DNA from: Cordilura impudica
Lineage: Eukaryota > Arthropoda > Insecta > Diptera > Scathophagidae
NCBI GenBank assembly: GCA_963682025.1
Contig: OY821519.1
Span: 13,898,047-13,962,046, forward strand
Length of the DNA: 64,000 nucleotides
Reading direction: 5' to 3'
Part shown: positions 1 through 11,640 of the stretch, in pieces
How positions within the stretch are numbered: position 1 is the stretch's first letter
How the letters are laid out: each line of letters begins with the position of its first letter
Program-made: the position numbers and the translations under genes
The notes under the pieces: generated by a model
Seen by the model: the letters and a program-made list of their open reading frames with translations, nothing else
The model's database searches: none
Told to the model about the DNA's origin: nothing

Positions 1-280
1 TTTATTTTATTTTACTTTATTTTATTTTAATTTAGTTTTATTTTAATTTATTTAATATTACTTTATTTTATTTTATTTTGTTTTTTTTTTTTTTATTTTA
101 TTTTATTTTATTATGTTTTATTTTATTTTATTTATTTTATTTTATTTTATTTTATTTCATTTTATTTTATTTTATTTTATTTTATTTTATTTTATTTTAT
201 TTTATTTAATTTTATTTTATTTTATTTTATTTTATTATTTTATTTTATTTTATTTTTTTCATTTTATTTTAATTTATTGG
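1..280. repeat. (TTTTA)n pentanucleotide array
   Basis: Almost pure TTTTA/TTTAT repeat with a few indels. Open frames across it translate only to FILFYFILFY-type low-complexity peptide and are not genes. The same pentamer array resumes at 1051, on the far side of a DINE-like repeat. Confidence 0.95.
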
Positions 281-1050
281 GTTTGTGGTTTGGGTATAAT
301 GACTTTGTGCTGCTGTTTGTAACTACCAAAAATATTTGACCTAGACCCATCTTTCATTATACCGATCGAATCAGAATCACTATCTGATTCGATTTAACGA
401 TGTCCGTCCGTCTGTGTGTCCATGTAAAGCTTGTAATCAAACTGCAGGTCGCAAATATGAATATATTTTGATGAAATTTGGTATATAAGCTTTTATCGGC
501 CATGGGATGAATGCTATTGAAATTGCTGAATCGGTCCATGTTCAGACCTAGCCCCCATACTAATGACCCCTATGAAATCGACTTAAATTGTCATAAGATC
601 CAAATTATCTTATAAATCTTAGTCAAATTGGGTTTTTATGTGTTTATTACATCCATTAATCAGTAGTCCAAAAATGATCCCTGTGGGACAACTCTTAGTC
701 ATAGGCCCCATATAGAGCTGCTTCCCGATCTTCACTTAAATCTATCAAAAAACAAAAATATTGCACTGATTCTCCTCAAATTTTGTTTGTATATATTTTT
801 CAAAATACAAGAGACCTTACCAAACATGGTCAGGATCGGTCCATTTTTGGGCTTAGTCCCCATATAGATATAGCATCCGATATGAATTTTAACATCTGCA
901 GCCAAAAAAATAATAAAAATACCACTCAAATTGGGTTTATGCTTATTTTTTTATATCCAGTTAGTTGGGCCTGAGAGATAGGGTCTCTAAACGCATGGTA
1001 TAGGGTATCGTATAGTCGGTCTAGACCGACTATAATTTTCTTACTTGTTT
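281..1050 (-). mobile_element. DINE-1/Helentron-like interspersed repeat, family A copy 1
   Basis: Read on the minus strand it begins ACAAGTAAGAAAATTATAG, followed by the perfect palindrome AGTCGGTCTAGACCGACT, and carries a short GTCC/GTCTG microsatellite (around 410-420) near its other end. A close copy lies at 26081-26885 in the opposite orientation, which fixes the boundaries. The copy here lacks the last ~20 bp (the tip reading CACATAGTGGTATAGGG in copy 2). No coding capacity. A subterminal palindrome plus a GTCY microsatellite is the known layout of DINE-1-type non-autonomous Helentrons; assignment to that group is inference. Confidence 0.7.
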
Positions 1051-1515
1051 TGTTTTATTTTATTTTATTTTATTTTTTTTTTATTTGTATGTTATTTATT
1101 TTATTTTATGTTATTTTATTTTATTTTATTTTATTTTATTTTATTTTGTTTTGTTTTTATTTGTATGTTATTTATTTTATTTTATTTTATTTTATTTTAT
1201 TTTATTTTATTTTATTTTATTTTGTTTTTATTTTGTTTTATTTTATTTTATTTTATTTTTATTTGTATGTTATTTATTTTGTTTTATTTTATTTTATTTT
1301 ATTTTATTTTATTTTGTTTTTAATTTATTTTATTTTTATTTGTATGTTATTTATTTTATTTTATTTTATTTTGTTTTTATTTTATTTTATTTTGTTTTTA
1401 TTTGTATGTTATTTATTTATTTTATGTTATTTTATTTTATTTTGTTTTTATTTGTATGTTATTTATTTTATTTTATTTGATTTTATTTTATTTTATTTTA
1501 TTTTTAATTTTTATT
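1051..1515. repeat. (TTTTA)n array with higher-order unit
   Basis: TTTTA repeats in which the interruption TTTATTTGTATGTTATTTA recurs at irregular spacing (about 1082, 1155, 1258, 1336, 1397, 1447), so the array has expanded as higher-order units. Long open frames here are repeat translation only. Confidence 0.93.
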
Positions 1516-2800
1516 AGTTTTTTATTTTCATTTTATTTTATATTATCTTATTTCATTTTTTTTTTTTTTTGATTATTGTATTTTATTTTATTTTTTTACT
1601 AATCCTTATACTATTTATGCATAGTGTGCATAATGTATAGATTTGTATATTAAGAGAGGATTGTACTTTTTTCTTTGTAAAATATTTATAGCACAATAAC
1701 ACTTCTCCTTGCATTCATACATATCTAGTGTAAAATAGAAACTATTATCATTATTAGTTACATATTGGCCATATTTTATCTATATTTATTAACTAATATT
1801 TTTTTAGGGAATTTAATATTAGTCTATATCTTCGGCATAAAGAAAAAGTGCAAATTTTGTGGTTTGTAATACGGTTATTGATTTTAATGGTTGATGGTGT
1901 AATTAAAATGTAAGTGATTGGCTGGTTTTATGCAAGAATGATCATTTAAAAGAAAAATATTTCAAATGCTTTTTATAACGTATTTGTAGGCATAGCGGTA
2001 TTTATAGATATGACATATTAAATTTAAAGTGGTTTCATTGACTAGCGTTATAATTATATTGATAATAAAAGTATGTTTATAAAATAACATTGTGTTATAT
2101 AAATCATTAAATAATCATTTTATGTTTGTTGGAATCAATATTATGATATTTTCGAAAGTTGAATTGAATTTTCATATAAATAGTAAGATGTTTAGAAAAT
2201 ATGGTGAAAATTTCTATAAGTTTATGCAGTAACCCAAATAGCTGAGCAAGACTGCCATTTATATATTTACTGTAAAGATATAAGATATCACTACTGACTA
2301 TATTTGCATACTATCAAAATTTAATTCATGTCGCTATAATCTGAATCTTTCATTAATTTAATTTCCCACCTTTTACATCACTCTACAGTCTTGAGAAAGT
2401 TAAACTTTAAAAGCCAAGTAATAGCAAGAATGATGGCTTTTGAGTGCCATTAATCTCCGTGCGTGACTCGACAAAACAAATTGTATAGAGCTTGCTAAAA
2501 TTATTGAGCATTTTCTTTTAAATTAGGTGAAAAATTTTTCAGAAAATACGTATCAAGGAAATTCCTATAGCTACCGCGAATTTTTGAAAGCATATTGACA
2601 AGCAGTTCATTTTGTATATGAAACTATTGTCCATAAACAGCAAAAATGCGTTTTCCGTTATTTACATTATCATCATTTGTCTATTTTAAGAAATTTTTAA
2701 TTTTCAAAGGACATAAAGATTCCAATAAGTAATTATAATGAAATAATGAAAGAATAAAATTTATGCAATAAAGCTCAAGTTTTTTTGATCTGTAAACGCT
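1516..2800. other. AT-rich intergenic sequence
   Basis: No gene, RNA or repeat family shared with the rest of the window was seen. Poly-T tracts are present around 1555 and 1590. Confidence 0.6.
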
Positions 2801-2804
2801 ATAC

Positions 2805-4557
2805 GCTCAGGGGGATAAAAATCTATTTCGCAATACAATCACAAAAAAAGTGTAGGTCAAAAATGGTGTGAGGTACGATTGTACTGGTGAAATGATTAGA
2901 AAGTGTTTGAAGATAAAATGAAGGCACGATTGCATAAGGAAGATAAAATGAGGGAGCGAATATAAATTAAAAATTAAAAAAGAAAAACTAAAACTAAAAA
3001 TGAAAAATAAAAAATTAAAATGAAAAATGAAAAATGCAAAATGAAAAAAAAAAATGAGAAATGAAAAACGAAAAACGAAAAATGAAAAATGAAAAATGAA
3101 AATTAAAAATGCTAAATGAAAAATGAAAAATGAAAAATGAAAAATGAAAAATGAAAAATGAAAAATGAAAAATGAAAAATGAAAAATGAAAAATGAAAAT
3201 TGAAAATGAAAAATGAAAAATAAAAAATGAAAAAGCAAAAGTGAAAAATGAAAAATGAAAAATGAAAAACGAAAAATTAATAACGAAAAATGAAAAACGA
3301 AAAATTAAAAATGAAAAACGAAAAATGAAAAATGAAAAATTAAAAATAAGAAATGGAGAATGAAAAATGAAAAATGAATAACGAAAAATGAAAAATGAAA
3401 AACGAAAAATGAAAAATGAAAAATGAAAAATAAGGAATGGAAAATGAAAAATGAAAAATGAAAAATTAAAATGAAAAATGAAAAATGAAAAATGAAAAAT
3501 GAAAAACGAAAAATGAAAAATAAAAAATGAAAAATTAATAACGAAAAATGAAAAACGAAAAATGAAAAACGAAAAATGAAAATTGAAAAATGAAAAATAA
3601 AAAATGAAAAATAAGAAATGAAAAATTAATAACGAAAAACGAAAAATGAGAAATGAAAAATGAAAAATGAAAAATGAAAAACGAAAAATGAAAAATAAAA
3701 AATGAAAATTGAAAAATGAAAAATGAAAAATAAAAAATTAAAATTGAAAAATGAAAAATGAAAAATGAAATATGAAAAATGAAAAATAAGAAATGGAAAA
3801 TGAAAAATGAAAAACGAAAAATGAAAAATAAAAAATGAAAAATTAATAACGAAAAATGAGAAATGAAAAATGAAAAAAGAAAAATGAAATATGAAAAACG
3901 AAAAATGAAAAATAAAAAATTAAAAATGAAAAATAAAATATGAAAAATGAAAAATGAAAAATGAAAAATGAAAAATGAAAAATGAAAAATGAAAAACGAA
4001 AAATGAAAAATGAAAAATGAAAAATGAAAAATGAAATCTGAAAAATGAAAAATGAAAAACGAAAAATTAAAAATGAAAAATTAAAAATAAAAAATTAATA
4101 TTAATAACGAAAAATTAAAAATGAAAAACGAAAAATGAAAAATGAAAAATGGAAAATGAAAAATGAAAAACGAAAAACGAAAACTGAAAAGCAAAAAATG
4201 AAAAATAAAATATGAAAACTGAAAAATAAAAAATGAAAAGTAAAAAATTAAAAATGAAAAACGAAAAATTAAAAAATAAAAACGAAAAACAAAAATGAAA
4301 ATAAAAAATTAAAAATTAAAATTAAAAAATTAAAAATAAAAACTTAAAAATTAAAAACGAAAAATTAAAAATTAAAAATGAAAAAAAATTAACCAAAATA
4401 ATAATAAATATTTTTATATTAGGAGAGCCCCTGCAGTTGTTTGCTAAAGATGATACATATGTTGATGACGCTTTTTGTTTGATTTTAAAAAAAGTGCCAT
4501 AAAAAATCTTTAATTACTAGATATTTACACATCTCCCCTGTGATCGGACTCACATGA
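2805..4557 (+). mobile_element. Repeat family Y, copy 1 (conserved ends, tandem-repeat interior)
   Basis: Left end ACGCTCAGGGGGATAAAAAT followed by a CAATACAATCACAAAAA motif. Right end TTTACACATCTCCCCTGTGA continuing to CTCACAT. The same two ends bracket 51955-52585 and, split by a DINE insertion, 13925-18427. The interior here is almost entirely a heptamer array. A GCCCCTGCAGTTGTTTGCTA block near 4429 is shared with copy 3. There is no coding frame. The superfamily is not recognised. Confidence 0.65.
2986..4390. repeat. (TGAAAAA)n heptamer minisatellite inside family Y
   Basis: About 1.4 kb of 7-bp units, mainly TGAAAAA with variants CGAAAAA, TAAAAAA and TTAAAAA. It lies entirely between the two conserved ends of the family Y repeat. 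The minus-strand open frame at 2807-3238 is repeat translation (FHFSFFIFHFSF) and is not a gene. Confidence 0.95.
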
Positions 4558-6695
4558 TTTATTTATAACCATGTGTAAATCATGTAAATAATATCCTTTG
4601 AAAACTTTATTGTTAAAAGTTTCATTTTTATATCAATATTGATTATAACATTTTGAAACTTCTTAATATATCCATTAAACTTTAAAATCCTTTTCAATGA
4701 ACAGAAGATGAGAAAATATAAAGCTAAAATCTCAGCTTTCTTACAATATGGTCTCCAGTTTCATTTATGTATCGAATATTTCAGGTTCCGAAACAAAATT
4801 TGGTTTTTTCACACGGTGAAAATCGTTAAATGATGTTATGTATATATTTTTGAGATCAGCATCTTTGATCTGAATAGATTTTAGAATCAGATACCGATCA
4901 AGATCAAAAAAATTTTAATTGTTAGGAATATTCCGAGTCCATGCTCAATAAAGCACAAATTTGAGACTTTAAGACAATGCCCGAAGTAATTTTTTCTAGA
5001 ATAGTAAGTAATAAACATATTTTTTATTTTAATTTTAAAATTAGATTATATTCCAAACATATTCATATGATAACGACTTTGGACATTTGCTAAAAAAAAA
5101 AAATCCATGTATCTTATTATGCGTATAGAATCATTTTGTAAGTCGATTGAGCTATTTGGTCTATTTGATTTAAAAAAGATTAAGCATATTATTTTTGTTC
5201 ACTGCCGGATTCAGTCGGAGGACCATTTGTATCCTGAAATCTTTCTTTCTTTTCCAAAATTGCTTAATTGTTAAATACAAATTACTCGTATCAATACCTG
5301 GAATCGTGTTCGTCCTGAAAAGAAAATATTTTCGAAAAATTAAACCTGAAACATATTTTATGAACCAATTTGAAATCTAACCAATAAAAAAAAGAACATA
5401 ACCTAAAGTTTTTTTTTTTTTTTTAATTAAAAATTTTTGAATTTTCCATACAAATAAAAGGCATCGTTAAAAAAAGTTGCTGCCAGCAACTGCGTTTGGT
5501 TAAACATTTTGACAAGATGGACACGATTTGTAAGGCAAATATTTAATTGCAAACCAAATTTAACTGCAAGACACAATTTTTGTGTTGTTCCTTTTAGAGT
5601 AACAAAACTTTTGTGTGGGAATTAATGGCACATGATTTATTATACCAACGACAATGACGACAACTAAACAATGAAATCAAAATTGAAATTAGGTTAAACA
5701 TTTAGATGAAAATTATTTACCACAAACGATACAAACAACAAAAATTGAGTCACTAAGTGAAGTTTATCTGCAATTACGTTGTTAAATGTAGCCAAGGTCT
5801 TTTTTCAAATCAAAAAACTTAATAATAGCAAAATAATATTTAACGAGAAACTCAAAAATAATAATAAAAGTGAGATGATGATTACTTAAAATGCATTAAA
5901 CCAAATGAAAAAAAAAACAAAAGTAGATCTATAAAATGCAGTACTTAACTTGCAAACTAATTAATCATTAAACTGTTTCATTTTTTATTTTATTTTTTTT
6001 TTTTTGGAATGTGGAGTACAATAAAAAAAACTCATATGTAGACCATAATTTTTTAAGTGTCTGAGTTATTATTGCCGAATTTACCACATATACCAGCAAT
6101 GAAACAGTTACAGAGACAAAGGAAAAAATAAACAACAATAGCAGGCACATCGGCCTAGTATACATACCAGCGGTTCCTAAACTAAATATTTTTTTTCCTC
6201 ATCTGCATGCAAAAGATTCATTGATGGCAAACAAAGTTTTTATTAAAGATCATTTTTAATCGGAAACTATTTTTTAATATCTCGAATCTTTATGAATTCC
6301 ATTCCGAAATATTGCTTTCATTTCAATCGAAAGTAAAACTACATCCTTAAGAATCCCTGATATTATTTTTACACTAAAACTGCTCTACAATACTCGTACT
6401 ATGTCTGGATTAGATGGATAGTTAGACTTATGCAATGTTTCTTCTTTTAAAAAGCCATAAAACAATTCAAATGTTCATGTAAATGTAGATGTATGTGTTA
6501 GTTTGTATAGATGGCATGAATGCTTGGACTATTGTTTATATGAATTCTATAGCCTACACACAATGGCTAGTCATATTCGGTTAGTCGTATCGTTTGTATC
6601 AGTTTGATATTGCAAATTAGGTCTGGAGCCCTAAAAGAAGTTAATGAAAATAATGACAGATATTAATAAAATTTTCAATCGAAATATTTACTACG
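4558..6695. other. AT-rich intergenic sequence
   Basis: No convincing gene. Short open frames at 5195-5380 and 5968-6165 have no recognisable domain and sit in poly-A/T-rich DNA. No repeat shared elsewhere in the window was noticed. Confidence 0.55.
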
Positions 6696-6699
6696 ACGC

Positions 6700-7150
6700 A
6701 CAGTGGGGATTTTTGTATGGAGCTGAGAAAAAAAAAAGTTTTTTTTTTCCAGAAAATATAATATTTTAATGACTGAAACTATGTACATGTACATACTAAA
6801 CTAATTTTAAGAGTACCGGAAAAAATGGGCGGGACCGGACCAATGGGCGTGGCACCCACCATACAAAATAAATATTTCATATTGTATAACTGGAGTAGTA
6901 TAACAATGAAAGCCGTGGGATTTTGTGTGAGTTCATAAGTTATCAACGGGAAAAAATGGGTGGGATCAGATCAGTGGGCGTGGTACCCCTTATACAAAAT
7001 GTCATATATATGGAGCACTATAATAGAGAAATTCTTGGAACTATGTCCGAGTTCATGAGTTATTAATGTGATTAGTCGGACAAAAATGGGCGTGCTGTTG
7101 GCGTGGCATACTGGGAATTTTTGTATGGAGGTGAGGAAAAAAAAATGTTT
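6700..7150 (-). repeat. Degenerate GGGCGTGGCA tandem repeat (about 115-135 bp units)
   Basis: Three units centred on GGGCGTGGCACCC (about 6845), GGGCGTGGTACCC (about 6977) and TTGGCGTGGCA (about 7095). The block starts and ends with a direct copy of GGGATTTTTGTATGGAG (about 6705 and 7113). Each unit also carries GTTCATRAGTTATYAA, the complement of sequence in the 33.6-34.25 kb array, so this is the same family on the opposite strand. Confidence 0.65.
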
Positions 7151-7221
7151 TTTGAAAAAATATTAATGTTTAATAAATGTTTTATTTATGTAAGTAGAAC
7201 ATAAAATAATTGATATGAAAA

Positions 7222-7760
7222 ACAAGTAAGAGTGTTAAGTTCGGCTGTGCCGAATCTTTGATACCCTCCACCTCGGTTTGAGTATTGATAATAAATGAAA
7301 ACAAAATATTGGAAAAAGTAAACAATTTGTTAAACTTAATACCAAATTATTTCAGCAAATTCTTTGGGTTGGTTTTCGTTTTTTCTATTATTTCGGATTT
7401 ATTTCGGTGTTTGCTTTTTGGTCATTGTGGTTGCTGATCGGCATGCATTTAGGTTATATACCTACATACATGCGTTTCCGGTTATATGATATAACTTTTC
7501 GTTTAATTTAGTTTTTGCTAATTAAATAACTCGCCCTAACCTCCATTGCAAAGGTAATGGTTGTGTAGGGTGGCTATATGCATTAAATTATGCTAATTGG
7601 AGATGGCTGTATAGTTTCCTTTAACTGGCGAAATATTTTTGCATTGCGGCCATATAGGTCGGATGGAGTAACAAAATAATAACCAAAAAAAAGCTCTCTC
7701 AACTTTTTTATTAAAATATTGCCATATTTGAAAAATATAGAGAATAAATTTATAATAATA
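7222..7760 (+). mobile_element. DINE-1/Helentron-like repeat, family B, truncated 5' part
   Basis: Begins ACAAGTAAGAGTGTTAAGTT with the palindrome TTCGGCTGTGCCGAA, then ATACCCTCCACCTCGG. Nearly collinear with 14144-14690 and with the inverse of 31680-32060. The body stops in TAATATTTATTC-type AT repeat near 7760, so the remainder of the element is missing. Confidence 0.75.
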
Positions 7761-7844
7761 AATATTCATTAAATTCATTAAATTCATGACATATCTAATG
7801 ATATTAGGTCCCATTCTCTACTAGATTGGCTGATTCAGAATTGA

Positions 7845-8405
7845 ATGAATGCCTATTTTGTCAAAAGCTCGTTCGAACTCCACCCAACTTATTGTTGCAT
7901 GTTTCCGTAACGAGAGGCAATTTGCAATCTGATAATCTACAGTTGACTATTAGTTGTCGAGCTTCCCTTTTTAAAACCAAATTGTCAGTTAATCAGTAGT
8001 TTGTTGGTAGTAACAAACCACCATAATGGCTGGTTTTCACTATGTCATATAAGCTGACAACAAACAATTGCCTCAACTGACATCTCGTAATTTTATATTC
8101 ATTACGTATTCATTACATCTGATAAACGAACAAAAAGTCCGGCTGTCAAACACAAACAAATTGCCAACATATTGGCAATTTCATTTCAGATGTCAAATGT
8201 TGCCAGGAGTTGTAAATGACAAGACATTAAAACCCGTTTTTATACAACTGACAATAATTGACAACAATTGCCATTTAAAATGACATAATGAAAACCAGGC
8301 ATAACCTATTAGCTACAATTTTGTCCAAAACCTTGGATAAACAGGAATTTAGAGAGATAGGACAATAAGACTTCGCCATGATCTTACCCGTTCCGAGCTC
8401 GGTGA
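7845..8405 (-). pseudogene. LINE reverse-transcriptase relic split by a MITE
   Basis: Minus-strand translation of 8305-8405 gives ...KSYCPISLNSCLSKVLDKIV, the RT 'YRPISL..LxKxxEKxV' block of non-LTR retrotransposons. After the MITE (8027-8301), the minus-strand sequence 7845-8023 gives a KGSSTTN block and, in another frame, a VEFERAFDKIGIHS-like block (RT motif with the first catalytic Asp, AFD). In-frame stops and frameshifts show it is dead. Only about 150 residues of an RT domain are left; no endonuclease or tail is nearby. Clade not assigned. Confidence 0.65.
8027..8301. mobile_element. 275-bp MITE, PIF/Harbinger-like
   Basis: Ends TGGCTGGTTTTCACTATGTC and, as inverse complement on the right, TGCCTGGTTTTCATTATGTC, giving ~22-bp terminal inverted repeats. 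It is flanked by a 3-bp direct repeat TAA (8024-8026 and 8302-8304), the TWA target duplication typical of PIF/Harbinger. An internal perfect inverted repeat TTGCCAA-cata-TTGGCAA lies near 8160-8180. Non-coding. It interrupts an older RT relic. Confidence 0.75.
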
Positions 8406-8409
8406 TTGG

Positions 8410-10446
8410 TATGACTTTTCTTAAAAAAGTAAAATTTCATAAATGAAGTACTTTTGTAATAGAAGTAGATTTTCTTATAAAAGTACCTTTTCTTAAAAAA
8501 GTCATTTTTCTTCAAGAATTACCCATTCTTAAAAAGTAACTGTTCTTAAAAAACACATTTGCTTAAAAAAGTACCTTTCCATAAAAAGTACTTTTCCTTA
8601 AAAAAAAATACCATTTCTTACAGAAATATCTTTCCTTAACTTTTATCAAATAGTACTTTTGTTAAAACGTACCTTTTCTTAACAAAGTACCGTCTTATAA
8701 AAAAAGTACCTTTACTTAAAGAAGCACCTTTTCTTAAAAAGTTAACTTACAAAGTAACTTTTCCTTAAACAAAATCCTTTTTCCATTTTTAACAAAGTAT
8801 GTTTTCTTTAAAAAAAAAAGTACCTTTTCTTAAAAAAATACCTTTTCTTCAAAAAGTACCTTTTCTTAAAAAAGTACATTTTGTTAAAAAAGTACCTTTT
8901 CTTAAAAGGTACCTTTTCTTTAAAAAGTACCTTTTCTTAAGAAAGTACCTTTTCTTAAAAAAGTTTTTTTTCTTAAGTAGTGCCCTCTCCTAATAAACAA
9001 CCTTTTCTTAAAAAAGTACCTTTTCTTAAAAAATTATCTTTTCTTAAGAAATAACCTTTTCTTAAACCAAAATACCATTTTTTTACCAAAATACCTTTCC
9101 TTAACTTTTATCAAATAGTACTTTTGTTAAAACGTACCGCTTCTTAAAAAAGTACCTTCTTATAAAAAAAAAGTACCTTTACTTAAAGAAGCACCTTTTC
9201 TAAAAAAGTTAACTTAAAAAGTAACTTTTCCTAAAAAAATCCTTTTTCCATTTTTAACAAAGTGCTTTAAAAAGTACCTTTTCTAAAAAAAATACCTTTT
9301 CTTGAAAAGAGTACCTCTTCTAAAAAAAAGTACCTTTTCTTCAGAAATTACCTTTTCGTAAAAAAGTATCTTTTCTTAAGTAGTGCCCTCTCTAAACAAA
9401 CTACCTTTTCTTAAAAAAGTACCTTTCCTTAAAAAATTACCTTTTCTTAAGAGAGAACCTTTTCTTAAAAAAGGACCTTACCGTAAAAAGTACCATTTTT
9501 AACAAAGTAAATGTTCTTTAAAAACTGTCTTTTCTTAAAAAATTACATTTTCTTAAGAAAGTACTTTTTCTTAAAAAATTATCTTTCCTTAAGTAGTGTC
9601 CTCTCTTAACAAACTACCTTTTCTTAAAAAAGTACCTTTTCTTAAAAAATTACCTTTTCTTAAGAAAGATCCTTTTCTTAAAAAAGTACCTTACCGTAAA
9701 AAGTACCATTTTTAAAAAAGTAAATGTTCTTTAAAAAGTGCCTTTTCTTAAAAAAGTACATTTTCTTAAGAAAGTACTTTTTCTTAAAAAAGTATCTTTC
9801 CGTAGTGTCCTCTCTTAACAAACTACCTTTTCTTAGAAAAGTACCTTTTTTAAAAAAGTACCTTTCCTTAGAAAAGTACCTTTTCTTAAAAAAGTATCTT
9901 TTCTTAAAAAAGTACCATTTCTTACAAAAGTACATTTTCTTAAAAAAGTACCTCTTCTTAAAAGTACCTTTTCTTAAAAAAGTACCATTTCGTAAACAAG
10001 TATCTGTTCATAAAAAGTACATTTATTAAATAAATTATTTTTCTCAAAAACACAATTTTCTAAAAAGAAAATACATTTTTTAAAAAAGCAAATATTTTTA
10101 AAAAACAAGTAACTTTTCTTAAAAGTATATTATTTAAAAAGAGTACCATTTCTTAAAAAGGTATTTTTTTCTTAAATAGTACCTTTTCTTAACAAATTTC
10201 CTTATCTTAAAAAAGTACCTTTTCTTAAAAAAGTACCTTTTTTAAAAAAGTACCATTTCGAGCAAAGTTCCTTCTCTTGAAAAAATTACTTTTCTTAAAA
10301 AAGTACCTTTTTTAAAAAAGTACCTTTCTTAAATAAGTACATTTTCTTAAAAACGTACATTTTCTCAAAAAAAGTACCTCTTCTTAAAAAGTATATTTTC
10401 TTCATATGGTACATTTTCTTAAAAAAAATTTTTCTTAAAAAGTACT
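8410..10446. repeat. 18-bp minisatellite (CCTTTTCTTAAAAAAGTA)n, left block
   Basis: Tandem 18-bp units with drift, each nearly self-complementary (TTCTTAAGAA core), so both strands give open frames of KKYLFLKKYLFLKK type that are not genes. A rarer unit, AGTAGTGYCCTCTC, recurs at about 8975, 9379, 9590 and 9800, showing a higher-order unit of about 205-215 bp. Confidence 0.93.
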
Positions 10447-10899
10447 TGTTACCGCCACTGTCTTCGATGTACTTATCGATTTATTTTTTCTAATAATCTC
10501 TAATTGTCAAATTATTACTAATGTCTAACTGTCAACTAATTTAGTAGAGAGAAATTTCCCAAACGGTCTTGTAGCGCAAATTGTACAACAGAAAAGCCAT
10601 TTGTAAATTAGAGGGCAGTGTTTGTAATAACTTAAGATCATACGGATCTAAATTTGAAATTACAGTTTCGTAAAGTAATTTGTTTTATAAATATATATAT
10701 TCATTGCGCTGGGTTTTTATATCAAAAAGTATGTTAATTTATTTAATCAGTATTTTGTAAACAGTATTCTTTTTTTTTATATATATAGGAATTTTAACAG
10801 TCCAAATACAATAAACGAAATTTAAATATTAATTTCATGTTTTGTGTTTGATGTTCAAAATCCTGTAAAAACTGGGCGCTCGGGCAAATCCCCGCAACA
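10447..10899. mobile_element. Solo LTR (Bel/Pao-like) inside the minisatellite
   Basis: A 453-bp non-minisatellite island starting TGTTACCGCCACTG and ending CCCCGCAACA, flanked by an identical 5-bp direct repeat GTACT (10442-10446 and 10900-10904). TG...CA ends with TGTT/AACA tips and a 5-bp duplication fit an LTR left after LTR-LTR recombination. Length and 5-bp duplication favour Bel/Pao or Copia over 4-bp Gypsy types; TGTT..AACA tips suggest Bel/Pao. No internal retroviral genes are present. Confidence 0.8.
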
Positions 10900-11640
10900 G
10901 TACTTTTCCCTAAAATTTTTTTTTTAAAAATCCGTTTCTTAAAAATTCACCTCTTCTCAAAAGAGTACATTTTCTTAAAAAAAGTACCTCTTCTTAAAAA
11001 GTATCTATTCTTCAAAAGGTACCTTTTTTAAAAAAATACCTTTTCTTAAAAAATTACCTTCTCTCAAAAAATATCTTTTCTGAAAAATGTGTATTTTTTA
11101 AAAAAAAAAAAGTGTATATTCTTAAAGAACTAAATTTTCTTACAAAGGTATCTTTTCTTACAAAAGTACCATATCTTAAAACAGTACCTTTCTTAAAAAG
11201 TTTCTGTTCAACAAAAGTACGTATTCTTAAAATAGCATCTTCTCATTCCTATCTTTTCGAAAAAGTACCTTTGATTAAAAAGTACCTTTTCTTAAAAAGT
11301 AGAATTTCTTTAAAAAAAAAAAACATTCTTAAAAAGTATCTTTTATTAAAAAATTTACTTTTTCTTAAAAAACTAACTGTTCGTAAGACGTAGTTTTTCG
11401 CAAAAAAGTATTTCTTCGCAAAAAAACACCTTTTCTTAAAATAGTGTGGTTTCTTAAAAAGGTACTATTTCTTAAAATAGTACCTTTTTCTTAAAAAATA
11501 TTTTTTCGCTAAAAAAAAAAGTACCTGTCCTTAAAATGTATCTTGTTTAAAAAAATTAAATTTTCGTAAACAAAACCTTTCTTGCAAAGTACTTTTTTTT
11601 TAAGAAGATACCGTTTCATAAAAAAGTAGCTTTTGTTACC
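10900..11640. repeat. 18-bp minisatellite, right block
   Basis: Continuation of the TTTTCTTAAAAAAGTACC array on the other side of the solo LTR, more diverged than the left block and fading out near TAGCTTTTGTTACC. Confidence 0.9.

Noticed and set aside
113..1517. Several open frames of 60-155 codons encoding FILFYFILFY-type peptides
   Set aside because: Pure translation of the (TTTTA)n array in frames that lack stops.
8799..11393. Open frames of 64-101 codons encoding KKYLFLKKYLFLKKVPF repeats on both strands
   Set aside because: Translation of the 18-bp minisatellite, whose unit is multiple of three and self-complementary, so both strands stay open.
8410..11640. Resemblance to a CRISPR array (regular short repeats)
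   Set aside because: Units are head-to-tail with no unique spacers, and the genome is eukaryotic.
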